In this document: positions 49,555 to 59,095 of the stretch, one piece after another
Layout of the letters: every line of letters begins with the position of its first letter
How positions within the stretch are numbered: position 1 is the stretch's first letter
Assembly: GCA_033851545.1 (NCBI GenBank)
Contig: JAWWOO010000002.1
Location: 62,001-126,000 of the forward strand
Length of the DNA: 64,000 bases
DNA from: JAWWOL01 sp033851545
Lineage (GTDB): Bacteria > Actinomycetota > Actinomycetes > JAWWOL01
Direction of reading: 5' to 3'
Notes under the pieces: generated by a model
The model's input: only the letters and a program-made list of their open reading frames with translations
Told to the model about the DNA's origin: nothing
Databases searched by the model: none
Program-made: the position numbers and the translations under genes

Positions 49555-49614
49555 GCCGCACCCGTCCGGCACTGGTGAGGGACGGGGTCAGCGTTCCCCC
49601 GCAGGGAGGCCGGG

Positions 49615-50019
49615 ATGAATCCGACGATGGCGCGTCTCCGCGACGCGATCAACAGGCACGATCTCGACGCGATGGCGGCCCTGTTCGCTCCGGACTACCG
49701 CAGCGAGCAGCCGGTGCACCCGAACCGTGGCTTCGGTGGCCGGGAGCAGGTTGTCGCCAACTGGAGCGCAATGTTCCGAGGCGTGCCCGACCTCCAGGTG
49801 GACGTGGTCAACGAGACGACCGAAGCTTCGGAGTGCTGGTCGGAGTGGGTGTGGCGCGGCGCTCACAGCGACGGCTCTGCCTTCCTCATGAAGGGGGTCA
49901 CCGTCATGAGCCTGGACGACGACGGGCTCATCTCCAGGGCACGCCTCTACATGGAGCCGGTCGAGCAGGACAGCGTCCCGATCGACGTTGCGGTCCGGCA
50001 GCTGTCGGGCTCGCCGTGA
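49615..50019 (+). CDS. SnoaL-like/nuclear transport factor 2-fold protein
   Basis: A 134-residue small alpha+beta-barrel protein with the SnoaL phrasing MARLRDAINRHDLDAMAALF ... YRSEQP near the start and LISRARLYMEPVEQD near the end. Members are cyclases, isomerases or binding proteins; no specific role is evident. ATG at 49615 follows AGGGAGG. It lies 60 bases after the coupled run and may not belong to it. Confidence 0.82.
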   Translation: MNPTMARLRDAINRHDLDAMAALFAPDYRSEQPVHPNRGFGGREQVVANWSAMFRGVPDLQVDVVNETTEASECWSEWVWRGAHSDGSAFLMKGVTVMSLDDDGLISRARLYMEPVEQDSVPIDVAVRQLSGSP

Positions 50020-50117
50020 GCTGCTGACGTCCGGGCTCGGTTGCCGGCCGGCAGCGCGGACTCGCGGTCGGCACCCATGTCGGCCTGGCTCGCGATCGAC
50101 GCGCCCAGGACTGTGCG

Positions 50118-50855
50118 TCAGCGCCGGGCGTCGAACCGGGCGACCACGAGTTTCACGACGGCCTTGCGCCAGGTGTCCTGCCGGGCGCCGCTGTTCTTCG
50201 CCGACGGTGCCACCTCTTGAATCTGCAGCAGCACGTTCCCCCGGGTGAGGTAGACGTTGTTCAGCCTCCCGCCTTCGATCGGATCGCCCTGGCTGGGGTC
50301 GCCGGCGATGTGGTCGATGCTGCGGTATCCGGACCATGCGCCGGAGGCATAGGGAAGGGACAGGGTGCGGGTGATCGCCGGGGTACCGTCGGCAGCGTTC
50401 CCGGGGACCGCCTTGGGGCACGCCTTCTCCGCCTTGACGATGGCTGCCATCGCGGCCTTGGCCTTGGCCTGGTTGTGGAACACGGTCGCGGAGATCGACC
50501 ACAGCACCGGGTTGGGCGAGGTCAACGACACGTGCGTACTGCTGTAGGCAGCGCTCACCTGACTGCCTCCCTTGAGCTGCAGTCCGGGGAAGCCGGAGGT
50601 TGACGACGAGGTGAACAGGCTGGCCAGGCAGGGCACCGCGGTTGCCAGACCGGCGATCTGCACCTTCGCGCTTTCCTTCATGTGCACCGGCAACATGGCC
50701 GCGGTCGGCAGCAGCGCCGATGCTGCATCCACGCTGAGGTTCGGGTAGGCGGGCGCCTTGGCGGCAGCCTGCGCGCTGCCCCCGGTCGCCAGCAGGACGG
50801 TAAGCGCGCTACCCCCGCTGATGATGGCGGACAGGGATCGGGGGAAGGACGGCAC
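50118..50855 (-). CDS. Secreted PknH-like sensor-domain protein
   Basis: The 245-residue protein has a signal peptide (SLSAIISGGSALTVLLATGG, ending SAQAAA). The mature part, with two Cys spaced far apart (AVPCLASLF, KACPKAV) and paired strands, resembles extracellular sensor domains of PknH type seen as lone secreted proteins in actinobacteria. Assignment is weak. It stands alone on the minus strand between the locus and tsaE. Confidence 0.65.
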   Translation of the reverse strand: MPSFPRSLSAIISGGSALTVLLATGGSAQAAAKAPAYPNLSVDAASALLPTAAMLPVHMKESAKVQIAGLATAVPCLASLFTSSSTSGFPGLQLKGGSQVSAAYSSTHVSLTSPNPVLWSISATVFHNQAKAKAAMAAIVKAEKACPKAVPGNAADGTPAITRTLSLPYASGAWSGYRSIDHIAGDPSQGDPIEGGRLNNVYLTRGNVLLQIQEVAPSAKNSGARQDTWRKAVVKLVVARFDARR

Positions 50856-51032
50856 GGGTGCTCCAAGTCAACGGGAATGAACGGGGGTGCTACGGCCGAA
50901 AGTGTCCGCAGGTGGCTACAGACAGTTAGCGTAGTGGTGCTCGGCTGGTCCGGTCGTCGGCCACTCGGGTATGAACTGTTAGCCCTAGTGCCCATGTCAG
51001 GCCCCTCGTTCGGGACAAGGAGCCGCGACCGT

Positions 51033-51503
51033 CTAGTTGCCCAGGTCGACACCGGCCCAACGCGGGCCCTGACCGAGCACCTGCACCGTACGGGTGTCGT
51101 CATCGTCCTCGTCACGGATGCCCTCGGGCCGCTCGATCCGCACCTCGAGCCGGTTCTCGGCCAGGCTCTCGACCAGACCCTCGCCCCACTCGACCACGGT
51201 CACCGACTCCGCCACCGATGCATCGAGGTCGAGGTCGTCCACCTCGTCGACACCCCCCAGCCGGTACGCGTCGACGTGCACCATCGGCAGCCGCCCGCCG
51301 CGATAGACCCTGGCAATGACGAAGGTCGGCGACACCACCGGGCCGATGACCCCGAGACCTGCCCCGATCCCTTGCGCCAACGTGGTTTTCCCCGCACCCA
51401 ACGGTCCGGAGAGCAGCACCAGGTCGCCCGCCCGAAGTATGGCGGCCAGCCGCGACCCCCATGCCTGCATGGCCTCGGCGTCAGCCACCTCGATGATGTT
51501 CAC
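51033..51503 (-). CDS. tsaE: tRNA threonylcarbamoyladenosine biosynthesis ATPase TsaE
   Basis: A 156-residue P-loop ATPase that drives the TsaB-TsaD cycle in t6A synthesis. The Walker A loop is LSGPLGAGKTTLAQGI, followed by SPTFVIARVY and VHVDAYRL, with VEWGEGL near the end; all are TsaE markers. Its GTG start overlaps the glycosylase stop by four bases. tsaB is not next to it but 45.6 kb downstream on the same strand. Confidence 0.95.
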   Translation of the reverse strand: MNIIEVADAEAMQAWGSRLAAILRAGDLVLLSGPLGAGKTTLAQGIGAGLGVIGPVVSPTFVIARVYRGGRLPMVHVDAYRLGGVDEVDDLDLDASVAESVTVVEWGEGLVESLAENRLEVRIERPEGIRDEDDDDTRTVQVLGQGPRWAGVDLGN

Positions 51504-52090
51504 AACCCCTTCCGTACGGCCCGCAGCTCGGCGACCCGGCGGGCGGCATAGGCCAGGTCCTCGACCAGCGCTGCCCTCGGCGCGCCCCTGGGCCCGAAGC
51601 GGATCGCGGCCGAAGGATGGTACGTCGCCACGACGACGCGGCCGCCGACCAGATGGTCCTGCCCGCGCAGCTGGGTGAGCCGGGCGCCCCTGCCGAGCAT
51701 GGCCTCCGTCGCCGTGCCGCCCAGCGTCAGGACGACCAGCGGGTCCAGCAGGTCCAGCTGCCGGTCGAGCCAGCCGCGACAGTTCGCCATCTCGAGCCGC
51801 ATCGGCTTGCGGTTGCCCGGGGGGCGGCACTTGAGCACGTTGACCACCCCGACCGACGGTCTCGCCAACCCCGCCTCGGCGAGCAGCAGGTCGAGCAGCT
51901 GCCCGGACCGGCCGACGAAGGGCCGACCGGTGGCGTCCTCCTCCGCGCCGGGTGCCTCGCCGAGCAGGACCAGGTCGCACGGCCCGTCGGCCGGCCGCTG
52001 GCCGAAGACCACGTGCCGGCGCGTGGCCGACAGCTCCGGGCAGGCCGTGCATCCCCCGGCGAGCACCGCCAGCTCATCCCACGACGTCAC
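51500..52090 (-). CDS. Family 4 uracil-DNA glycosylase
   Basis: The 196-residue iron-sulfur uracil-DNA glycosylase removes uracil from DNA. The motif LLGEAPGAEEDATGRPFVG is the water-activating region and YHPSAAIR the second motif. Cys in CTACPEL and in LKCRPPGN and ANCRGW suit the 4Fe-4S site of family 4. The GTG at 52090 overlaps the alr stop. Its place between alr and tsaE couples it to a cell-wall and tRNA operon. Confidence 0.93.
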   Translation of the reverse strand: MTSWDELAVLAGGCTACPELSATRRHVVFGQRPADGPCDLVLLGEAPGAEEDATGRPFVGRSGQLLDLLLAEAGLARPSVGVVNVLKCRPPGNRKPMRLEMANCRGWLDRQLDLLDPLVVLTLGGTATEAMLGRGARLTQLRGQDHLVGGRVVVATYHPSAAIRFGPRGAPRAALVEDLAYAARRVAELRAVRKGL

Positions 52091-53226
52091 CCGGCGGCGC
52101 CACCGGTGTAGACCCGCGGCGTGCGCGCGCCGATCCGGGTGATGATCTCGTACGAGATCGTGCCGGTTGCTCTCGCCCAGTCCTCGGCGGTCGGCTCGCC
52201 ATGCGCGCCCGGGCCGAACACGAGCACCTCGTCGCCTGCGTTCACCGGGTCGTCGCCCACGTCGACGACGAACTGGTCCATGCACACCGTGCCGCTGATC
52301 GTGTGCCGTCGTCCGCCGATCAGCACCTCGCCGACGTTGGTGGCGCTGCGAGGCACCCCGTCGGCATAGCCCAGCGGCAGCAGCGCCAGCGTCGTCTCGG
52401 CCGTCGTGTGATAGCGGTGACCGTACGAGACCCCAACGCCAGCAGGCACTCTCTTGGTCAAGGCGACTCCGGCGGCCAGGGTCATCGCCGGCGTCAGCCC
52501 GTAGTGCGCAGCATCACCGAGCTGTGGGACCGGGCTCAGCCCGTAGACCGACAGCCCGGGCCGGACCAGGTCGTAGTGCGCCTCCGGCAACGTGAGGGTG
52601 GCTGCGGAGTTGGCGATGTGCCGCAGCTCGGGGTGGACGCCATGGGACTCGGCCAGCTCGAGTGCCTCGCGGAAGACCTCGAGCTGGGACCGTACGGTCG
52701 GGTGGTCGGGCGAGTCGGCGTAGGCGAAGTGCGACCAGATGCCGGCGACGACGACGGCGTTCTCGGCCTGCGCCTTGGCCGCCGCGTCGACCAGGTCCGG
52801 CCAGTCGCGCGGGGTCGCGCCCGCCCGGGAGAGCCCGGTGTCGATCTTGAGATGTACCCGCGCGGTCACCCCTGCGAGCGCCGCTTGAGCCACCACGTGC
52901 GCCAGCATCGCGACGTCGGAGACCGACAGATCCACCTTGGTACGCAAGACATCCCGCAGGTCCTCGCCCGGTGAGATCAGCCACGCCAGCATCGGCGCCT
53001 CGATCCCGGCGGACCTCAGCTCGGCGGCCTCAGCCGGGTAGGCCACACCGAGCCAGCCGGCGCCACCGGCGAGTGCCGCGCGGGCCGACTGCACGGCACC
53101 GTGCCCGTAGCCGTCGGCCTTGACCACGGCCATCAGCGCCGCCTTCGGCGCGTGCTCCCGCAACACCTCGGTGTTGTCCCGGATCGCGTCAAGGTCGACC
53201 CGGGCCTCGGCCCGCAGCCCGCTCAT
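52087..53226 (-). CDS. alr: Alanine racemase
   Basis: Alr is the PLP enzyme that makes D-alanine for peptidoglycan. The 379-residue protein carries the PLP lysine Lys36 in VVKADGYGHG and the second-site region GVSYGHRYHTT with the catalytic Tyr near residue 265. The ATG at 53226 overlaps the nnr stop (ATGA); the longer open frame adds a leader unlike the family. Confidence 0.96.
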   Translation of the reverse strand: MSGLRAEARVDLDAIRDNTEVLREHAPKAALMAVVKADGYGHGAVQSARAALAGGAGWLGVAYPAEAAELRSAGIEAPMLAWLISPGEDLRDVLRTKVDLSVSDVAMLAHVVAQAALAGVTARVHLKIDTGLSRAGATPRDWPDLVDAAAKAQAENAVVVAGIWSHFAYADSPDHPTVRSQLEVFREALELAESHGVHPELRHIANSAATLTLPEAHYDLVRPGLSVYGLSPVPQLGDAAHYGLTPAMTLAAGVALTKRVPAGVGVSYGHRYHTTAETTLALLPLGYADGVPRSATNVGEVLIGGRRHTISGTVCMDQFVVDVGDDPVNAGDEVLVFGPGAHGEPTAEDWARATGTISYEIITRIGARTPRVYTGGAAG

Positions 53227-54728
53227 GCGTGCGCTCCCCGTACGGCTCGCTCGACATCGGCCCACACCTCGAGCAGGTCTCCAGCTGCCACCGGGGCACC
53301 TCGGCGGGGATCGTCCACGTCAGCTCCTTCGCTCGCGAAACGCCCGGCCATGCCGTGCAGGAAAGCACCGACACGACCGGCGTCGAACGGTGAGAGTCCT
53401 TGTGCCATCAGCGATCCGCAAACACCGGACAGCACGTCACCACTGCCGGCCGTGCCGAGCCACGCAGTGGCCGTCGTGTTGACTGCGGTGCGCCCGTCCG
53501 GGTCGGCAACCACCGTCGTCGACCCCTTGAGCAGCACGGTGACGCCGAGCTGGTCGGCCGCCTTGCGGGCCCAGGCCAACCGGTGCGCCTCGACGTCCGA
53601 GCGCTCGGCAGCCATCAGCTTGGCGAACTCCCCGGTATGCGGTGTGAGCAAGGTGCCACCCTTGCGGGAGAGCCAGTCGTGGTGGTCGGCGGCGATGGTG
53701 ATCGCGTCGGCATCGACCAGCACCGGCAGCTCGGTTCCGAGGACCTGCTCCAGCACGGACGCCGGCCCTGGGCCGGTGCCGAGACCTGAGCCGATTGCCC
53801 ATGCCTGGACCCTGCCGGCGGCCAGAACCCCTGCTGCATCGGCAATCGAGCCGTCCTCGTCGGTGTCGACGTCCGTGACCACGACCTCGGGCCAGCGTCC
53901 CCGCACCATCTCGGCCGCGTGGTGCGCGCCCACGTACCGCACCATCCCGGCGCCGGCCCGCAGCGCCCCACCGGTGGAGAGCACGGCGGCGCCGGTGTAC
54001 TGCCGGCTGCCGGTCACGATGCCGACGACGCCCCGCGTGTACTTGCTGGCCTCGCCGCTCGGAACGGGGAGCATCGCCGCAGCGTCGCTCGCATCCAGGG
54101 CGGTGAGCGGGGACGGTGCGAGCGGCAGGCCGATGTCGACAAGCTCGACCAGGCCGGCAAACTCGGCGCCCGGCGAGACCAGCAGACCGGCCTTGAGACC
54201 GCCGAAGGTCACGGTCACGTCGGCGCGCACGGCCTCCCCGGCCACCTCACCGGTGCTGGCGTCCACCCCGCTCGGTACGTCGACCGCCAGCACGGTGGCG
54301 TCGACGTCGCGCAGCCCCCGGGCCAGTGCAGCGTACGGATCGCGCAGCGCGCCCTTGCCTCCGATGCCGACCAGGCCGTCCACCACCAGATCGGTTGACT
54401 GCCAGGCAATCTCGACAGAGGACCGCGCGGTGCCACCGGCCGCCAGGAAGGCTGACAGCCCTGCGGGGTGCGGTGACGAACCGGCCACGACGGCGGTAAC
54501 CGCCGCGCCACGCCGGGCGAGCAGCGCGCCCGCGTAGAGCGCGTCCCCGCCGTTGTTGCCCGACCCGACCAGCAGCACCACGCGCGCGCCGTAGACCCGG
54601 CCGAGCAGGCCGGCGCAGCGCCGGGCCAGGCCGGCCGCAGCGCGCGCCATCAGTGCACCCTCTGGCAGTCCGACCATCAGCTGGTCCTCGGCCGTCCGGA
54701 TCTCGTCGACGCCGTAGAGCGATCTCAT
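53223..54728 (-). CDS. nnr: Bifunctional NAD(P)H-hydrate epimerase/dehydratase
   Basis: Nnr repairs damaged NADHX and NADPHX. The N-terminal half (about 1-210) is the epimerase, with GNNGGDALYAGALLARRG; the C-terminal half is the ADP-dependent dehydratase, with TGSRQYTGAAVLSTGGAL, TPHTGEFAKL and GTAGSGDVLSGVCGSL. The 501-residue length is normal for the fusion. It is followed by alr with an ATGA overlap. Confidence 0.95.
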   Translation of the reverse strand: MRSLYGVDEIRTAEDQLMVGLPEGALMARAAAGLARRCAGLLGRVYGARVVLLVGSGNNGGDALYAGALLARRGAAVTAVVAGSSPHPAGLSAFLAAGGTARSSVEIAWQSTDLVVDGLVGIGGKGALRDPYAALARGLRDVDATVLAVDVPSGVDASTGEVAGEAVRADVTVTFGGLKAGLLVSPGAEFAGLVELVDIGLPLAPSPLTALDASDAAAMLPVPSGEASKYTRGVVGIVTGSRQYTGAAVLSTGGALRAGAGMVRYVGAHHAAEMVRGRWPEVVVTDVDTDEDGSIADAAGVLAAGRVQAWAIGSGLGTGPGPASVLEQVLGTELPVLVDADAITIAADHHDWLSRKGGTLLTPHTGEFAKLMAAERSDVEAHRLAWARKAADQLGVTVLLKGSTTVVADPDGRTAVNTTATAWLGTAGSGDVLSGVCGSLMAQGLSPFDAGRVGAFLHGMAGRFASEGADVDDPRRGAPVAAGDLLEVWADVERAVRGAHA

Positions 54729-54738
54729 GACGCCAGCC

Positions 54739-55092
54739 TCATGTCTCGGCCACCACCATGGCCACCGCGATGCCTCCGTCGTGGCTCATCGACAGGTGCC
54801 AGTGCCGTACGCCCATCGCGTCGGCAACGTCGGCGACCGAGCCGCGAACCGCCAGCAGTGGCCGCCCGCCGTCCTGGGTCTGGATCTCGACGTCGTGCCA
54901 ATGCAGGCCCTTCGGCGCGCCGATCGCCTTGGCCACAGCTTCTTTCGCCGCGAACCGCGCAGCCAGGCCCTCCTCCGGCCGGCCGCGCTCGGCGTCGGTG
55001 AACAACCGGGCCTCGAGACCGGGCGTGCGGGCCAGCGACGCCGCGAACCGCTCGATCAGGACCGCGTCAACGCCGATGCCGACGACCGCCAC
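54739..55092 (-). CDS. acpS: Holo-[acyl-carrier-protein] synthase
   Basis: AcpS transfers 4'-phosphopantetheine to acyl carrier protein. The 117-residue length is standard; the Mg-binding motif GIGVDAVLIERF and the second motif LAARFAAKEAVAKAIG are both intact. It lies between glmS and nnr, in the usual actinobacterial order. Confidence 0.96.
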   Translation of the reverse strand: MAVVGIGVDAVLIERFAASLARTPGLEARLFTDAERGRPEEGLAARFAAKEAVAKAIGAPKGLHWHDVEIQTQDGGRPLLAVRGSVADVADAMGVRHWHLSMSHDGGIAVAMVVAET

Positions 55093-55101
55093 GTCCGCTC
55101 C

Positions 55102-56943
55102 CTACTCGACCGTGACGGACTTCGCCAGGTTGCGCGGCTGGTCGACGTCGTGGCCCTTGGCGGCGGCCAGCTCGCACGCGAAGACCTGCAGCGGCACGGT
55201 CGAGAGCAGCGGCTGGAGCAGGGTCGCCGAGGTCGGGATCCGGATGAGGTGGGTCGCGTAGGGGACGACGGCCTCGTCGCCCTCCTCGGCGATGACGATG
55301 GTGCGCGCACCCCGAGCCCGGATCTCCTGGATGTTGCTGACCACCTTGTCGTGCAGCACCCCTCTGCCGAGCGGCGGCACGATGACCACGACCGGCAGCC
55401 CCTCCTCGATCAGCGCGATCGGGCCGTGCTTGAGCTCACCGGCGGCGAATCCTTCGGCGTGCATGTAGGCCAGCTCCTTGAGCTTGAGCGCACCCTCGAG
55501 GGCGACCGGGTAGCCCACGTGCCGGCCGAGGAAGAGGACCACCTTTGCGTCGACCAGCTCGCGTGCCAGGGCGCGTACGGGCTCCATGGTGTCGAGCACC
55601 TCGTCGACCTTGGCCGGCATGCCCGCGAGGTCCTCGACGATCAGCCGGACCTCCTCCGGGAACAGCACGCCGCGCACCTGGGCCAGGTAGAGCGCCACGA
55701 GATAGACCGCGACCAGCTGGGTGAGGAACGCCTTGGTCGAGGCGACCGCGACCTCAGGACCGGCGTGGGTGTAGAGCACCGCGTCGGACTCGCGCGGGAT
55801 CGTGGAGCCGTTGACGTTGGCGATCGCCAGCACCCGCGCGCGCTGGTCGCGCGCGTGCTTGACCGCCATCAGCGTGTCGAGCGTCTCGCCACTCTGGCTG
55901 ATCGCGATGACCAGCGTCTGGCGGGTGAGGATCGGGTCGCGGTAGCGGAACTCGCTGGCCAGCTCGACCTCGCACGGGATCCGGGTCCAGTGCTCGATGG
56001 CATACTTCGCGATCAGCCCGGCGTGGAACGACGTCCCGGCCGAGACGATCACGATCTTGTCGACGTCCCGCAGGTCCTCGTCGGTCAGCCGCATCTCGTC
56101 CAGCCGCAGCCGACCATCCGGCGTCAGCCGGCCGAGCAGGGTGTCCGCGACGGCCTTGGGCTGCTCGGCGATCTCCTTGAGCATGAAGTGGTCGTAGCCG
56201 CCCTTCTCGGCGGCGGAGACGTCCCAGTCGACGTGATAGGCCTTGCCTTGTACGGGGTTGCCGTCGAAGTCGGTGATCGTGTAGCCGGCCGTACGGATCT
56301 CGACGACCTGGTCCTGCCCCAGCTCGACCGCGTCGCGGGTGTGGGCGATGAACGCGGAGACGTCGCTGGCGAGGAAGAACTCTCCGACGCCGACGCCGAG
56401 CACGAGCGGGGAGTTGCGCCGCGCGCCGACGACGACGCCTGGCGCGTCGCGGTGGACGGCGACCAGGGTGAACGCCCCGTCGAGCTCGGCGCAGACCGAG
56501 CGCAGCGCCTCTGCCAGGTCGCCGTCGTAGCGGTCCTCGAGCAGGTGGGCGACGACCTCGGTGTCGGTCTCGCTGGCCAGCTCGTGGCCGGCCGCCTCGA
56601 GCCGGGCCCGCAGCGCCGCGAAGTTCTCGATGATGCCGTTGTGGATGACGGCGACCGCGCCGTCGCAGGACAGGTGCGGGTGGGCGTTGCTGTCGTTGGG
56701 GCCGCCGTGGGTGGCCCAGCGGGTGTGGCCGACCCCGGTCGTGCCGGCCCGGAGCGGGTGCTCGGACAGCAGCTTCTCGAGGTTGCTGAGCTTGCCGGCC
56801 TTGCGGGCCGTGTCGAGGCCGCCGGCACCGTCGAGGATGGCGATGCCCGCGCTGTCGTAGCCGCGGTACTCCAGCCTGCGCAGGCCCTCCAGGATGACGT
56901 CCAGGGCCTGCTGGTGACCGACGTAGCCGACGATGCCGCACAT
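55102..56943 (-). CDS. glmS: Glutamine-fructose-6-phosphate aminotransferase (isomerizing)
   Basis: GlmS makes glucosamine-6-phosphate for peptidoglycan and amino sugars. The 613-residue protein begins MCGIVGYVG, with Cys2 as the glutaminase nucleophile. The glutaminase half includes GHTRWATHG; two SIS domains follow (SAGTSFHAGL; ISQSGETLDT) and it ends NLAKSVTVE, as in the family. ATG at 56943 chosen so that Cys is residue 2. Confidence 0.97.
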   Translation of the reverse strand: MCGIVGYVGHQQALDVILEGLRRLEYRGYDSAGIAILDGAGGLDTARKAGKLSNLEKLLSEHPLRAGTTGVGHTRWATHGGPNDSNAHPHLSCDGAVAVIHNGIIENFAALRARLEAAGHELASETDTEVVAHLLEDRYDGDLAEALRSVCAELDGAFTLVAVHRDAPGVVVGARRNSPLVLGVGVGEFFLASDVSAFIAHTRDAVELGQDQVVEIRTAGYTITDFDGNPVQGKAYHVDWDVSAAEKGGYDHFMLKEIAEQPKAVADTLLGRLTPDGRLRLDEMRLTDEDLRDVDKIVIVSAGTSFHAGLIAKYAIEHWTRIPCEVELASEFRYRDPILTRQTLVIAISQSGETLDTLMAVKHARDQRARVLAIANVNGSTIPRESDAVLYTHAGPEVAVASTKAFLTQLVAVYLVALYLAQVRGVLFPEEVRLIVEDLAGMPAKVDEVLDTMEPVRALARELVDAKVVLFLGRHVGYPVALEGALKLKELAYMHAEGFAAGELKHGPIALIEEGLPVVVIVPPLGRGVLHDKVVSNIQEIRARGARTIVIAEEGDEAVVPYATHLIRIPTSATLLQPLLSTVPLQVFACELAAAKGHDVDQPRNLAKSVTVE

Positions 56944-56988
56944 GACGCCCAGCCTAGCGGGCGCCATGTGCGTACCGACGGGTTCTGG

Positions 56989-58818
56989 CTAGCCGGCGGG
57001 CACCGCGTTGCGCAGGATCATCACGACGTCCTGGAAGTCGTTGTTCTTGTCCGCCAGCCGGCTCACGTCCACGGCGACCAGGTAGGTGTTCGGGATGGCC
57101 ACGTGGCCAGGTCCGAACGCCGGGTAGACCCGCATGTCGTGCAGGTACTTGGTCGGCACGATGTCCGTGCCGTCGTACTTGCAGTCGCTCGGTGACGGCG
57201 TGCACTGGTGCGCGATGTTCAGGTTGTCGTCGCTGAAGTTGACGTTCGTGGACTCACCGTTGTAGAGCCCGAACGGCCCGCCGGGGCTGAAGGTGGTCGG
57301 GCCCACCGGCACCGGCATGAGCTTCTGGTTCTGCAGGAAGCTGGTGTCCGGCACGGTGCCCTCACCGGGGAAGACCCAGACCTGGTGGCAGCTGGCGTTG
57401 CAGGTCCCGTCCGGGCCGACCGTCGCCCCCTGAGCGTACCAGCCGGTCGAATGGTAGGGCCTGGTCGACGTCGTCGAGTAGTGGGCCAGCGGCACCAGGC
57501 TCACCGGGGCCGCAAGGTTCGCGGCCCGGAAGTACCGCGCGGTGATCTCGTCCGTGCCGGGGATGTTCGGCGTCGGGCCGATGAACCGGCGGTCGGTCTT
57601 GGGGCCGGTGATGACGTCGGTGTAGCCCAGCGCCGCGAGGACCTGGTCCAGCACCGGCTCGTTGTTCCCGGAGTAGGTGCACGAGTTGACACCGCCCAGC
57701 GACCCGTTGCCGCCCCGCAGGGCGGGGTCGCTGGTGCTGAAGACCAGCGCGGCGAGGCGCACGCTGTCGCCGATCTTGTACGCGTCCGGGTAGGCGGTGC
57801 CGACCGGGCAGTTGGTGGCCGGCGTCGGATGGAACACGATGCTCACCGTGGCGGAGCCACCGGCCGGAACGCTGAAGCTGGTCGGCTGGCCGGGGGCCAG
57901 GCCGAAGCTTGAGGTGTCAGCACCCTGCAACGCCAGGCCGCTCACCGTCGCGGCAGCGTTGCCGGTGTTGGTGAAGGTGAAGTTCTTCGCCGGCGTGGCC
58001 GCGGACTTGACGGTCGAGAACACCAGGCGGCTGTCCGGCAGCGCAAGCGCCGCGTCGTCCTGCGACTTCAGCGACAGGACCGGGGACACCGGCGGGCGCG
58101 GGATGGTGGCGGGAGCCGGGAAGACGGTGACCTTGAGCGTCCGGCTCTGGCCGGTCGCGATCGTGGCACTGTAAAGCTTCCTCACCCGCAGCGGGTAGGT
58201 CTTGGGTGGCAGCTTCTTGCTGAACTTGTAGGTCGACCCGGTGAGCTTGGCGGTCACCAGGTTGCGCCACTTGCCCAGGTGCAGGACCTGCAGCACCACG
58301 CTGCCGGTGGCCTTCGGGCTGACCTTGCCGGTGATAACCACCGGCTCGCCGACGTTGACCTTGGTCACCGTCGACGCTGTCACCTTGTACGCGGTCTTGG
58401 TGAGCCGCACCTTGAGCGTCCTGCCGACCACGCCGCTCGCCTTGGCGGTCGCGTTACGGATGACCCGCAGGGTCCAGGTGGACGGCTTGCCGGTGGCATG
58501 CAGCGCGAAGCTGTAGGCCCCGTGCTTGCCAGTGGCCCGCTGCCCCAACGTGAGCCACCGGCCGGAGACCAGTCGCTGCAGGACGACAGGCGATCCGGAG
58601 ACCGAGGGCGACACCGCACCGGAGACGACGACATTGCCGCCGATCAGGACGGTGGCCGGAACGGCCGCCGAGCGCAGGTGAGACGTGGCGGGTGCTGCTG
58701 CCTGTGCCGGGGCGACGGCGACCATCAGCGAAAGCCCCACCGAGGTCGCCGCCACCCACCGCAGAGGGGTCCGGGTCCGGCCGACCAGCGTCGAACGAAG
58801 CGATCTCAAGACGCGCAC
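56989..58818 (-). CDS. Large secreted protein with Ig/HYDIN-like domain
   Basis: The 609-residue product starts at a GTG (58818) with TGGAG upstream and has a signal peptide (SLRSTLVGRTRTPLRW ... VAPAQAAAP). Residues about 40-255 form three beta-rich Ig-like repeats with LKV and YRV phrasing. An ASPM/HYDIN-like domain follows (FTNTGNAAATVSGLAL ... FSVPAGGSATVSIVFHP). The C-terminal half is Cys-containing and of unknown fold. It interrupts glmS and glmM, which are usually separated by little in related genomes. Confidence 0.75.
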   Translation of the reverse strand: MRVLRSLRSTLVGRTRTPLRWVAATSVGLSLMVAVAPAQAAAPATSHLRSAAVPATVLIGGNVVVSGAVSPSVSGSPVVLQRLVSGRWLTLGQRATGKHGAYSFALHATGKPSTWTLRVIRNATAKASGVVGRTLKVRLTKTAYKVTASTVTKVNVGEPVVITGKVSPKATGSVVLQVLHLGKWRNLVTAKLTGSTYKFSKKLPPKTYPLRVRKLYSATIATGQSRTLKVTVFPAPATIPRPPVSPVLSLKSQDDAALALPDSRLVFSTVKSAATPAKNFTFTNTGNAAATVSGLALQGADTSSFGLAPGQPTSFSVPAGGSATVSIVFHPTPATNCPVGTAYPDAYKIGDSVRLAALVFSTSDPALRGGNGSLGGVNSCTYSGNNEPVLDQVLAALGYTDVITGPKTDRRFIGPTPNIPGTDEITARYFRAANLAAPVSLVPLAHYSTTSTRPYHSTGWYAQGATVGPDGTCNASCHQVWVFPGEGTVPDTSFLQNQKLMPVPVGPTTFSPGGPFGLYNGESTNVNFSDDNLNIAHQCTPSPSDCKYDGTDIVPTKYLHDMRVYPAFGPGHVAIPNTYLVAVDVSRLADKNNDFQDVVMILRNAVPAG

Positions 58819-59095
58819 AAGCAGCTCCAGGGTCGGAAGGCAAGGTCGAGTGGGCGAACTACCCCCAACCATCGACTCACAGTCCCACATCGTTACGTTC
58901 ATTTTTCAGACATCGTTCAGATGGAGTCACCGACGACTCAGGGACGTTCCCGCAGGTCCGGACGTCTGAGCACGTACTCAGACGAACCTAGGCAGTTCGC
59001 ACCGCCTCGGGGGGCACGCACTGCTCATGGCGGCGGGCGCGATCGCGGGCAGGCTGGCCCTCACTCGAGAAGGCAGCCCTGAACAGGAGATCGCC

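Noticed and set aside
53101..54537. 478-codon plus-strand frame opposite nnr
   Set aside because: Antisense to a well-conserved enzyme; the product is Ser/Pro/Arg-rich with no domain.
54727..57195. 822-codon plus-strand open frame across acpS and glmS
   Set aside because: It is a shadow of conserved glmS and acpS, made of low-complexity Arg/Val/Asp-rich sequence typical of high-GC antisense frames.
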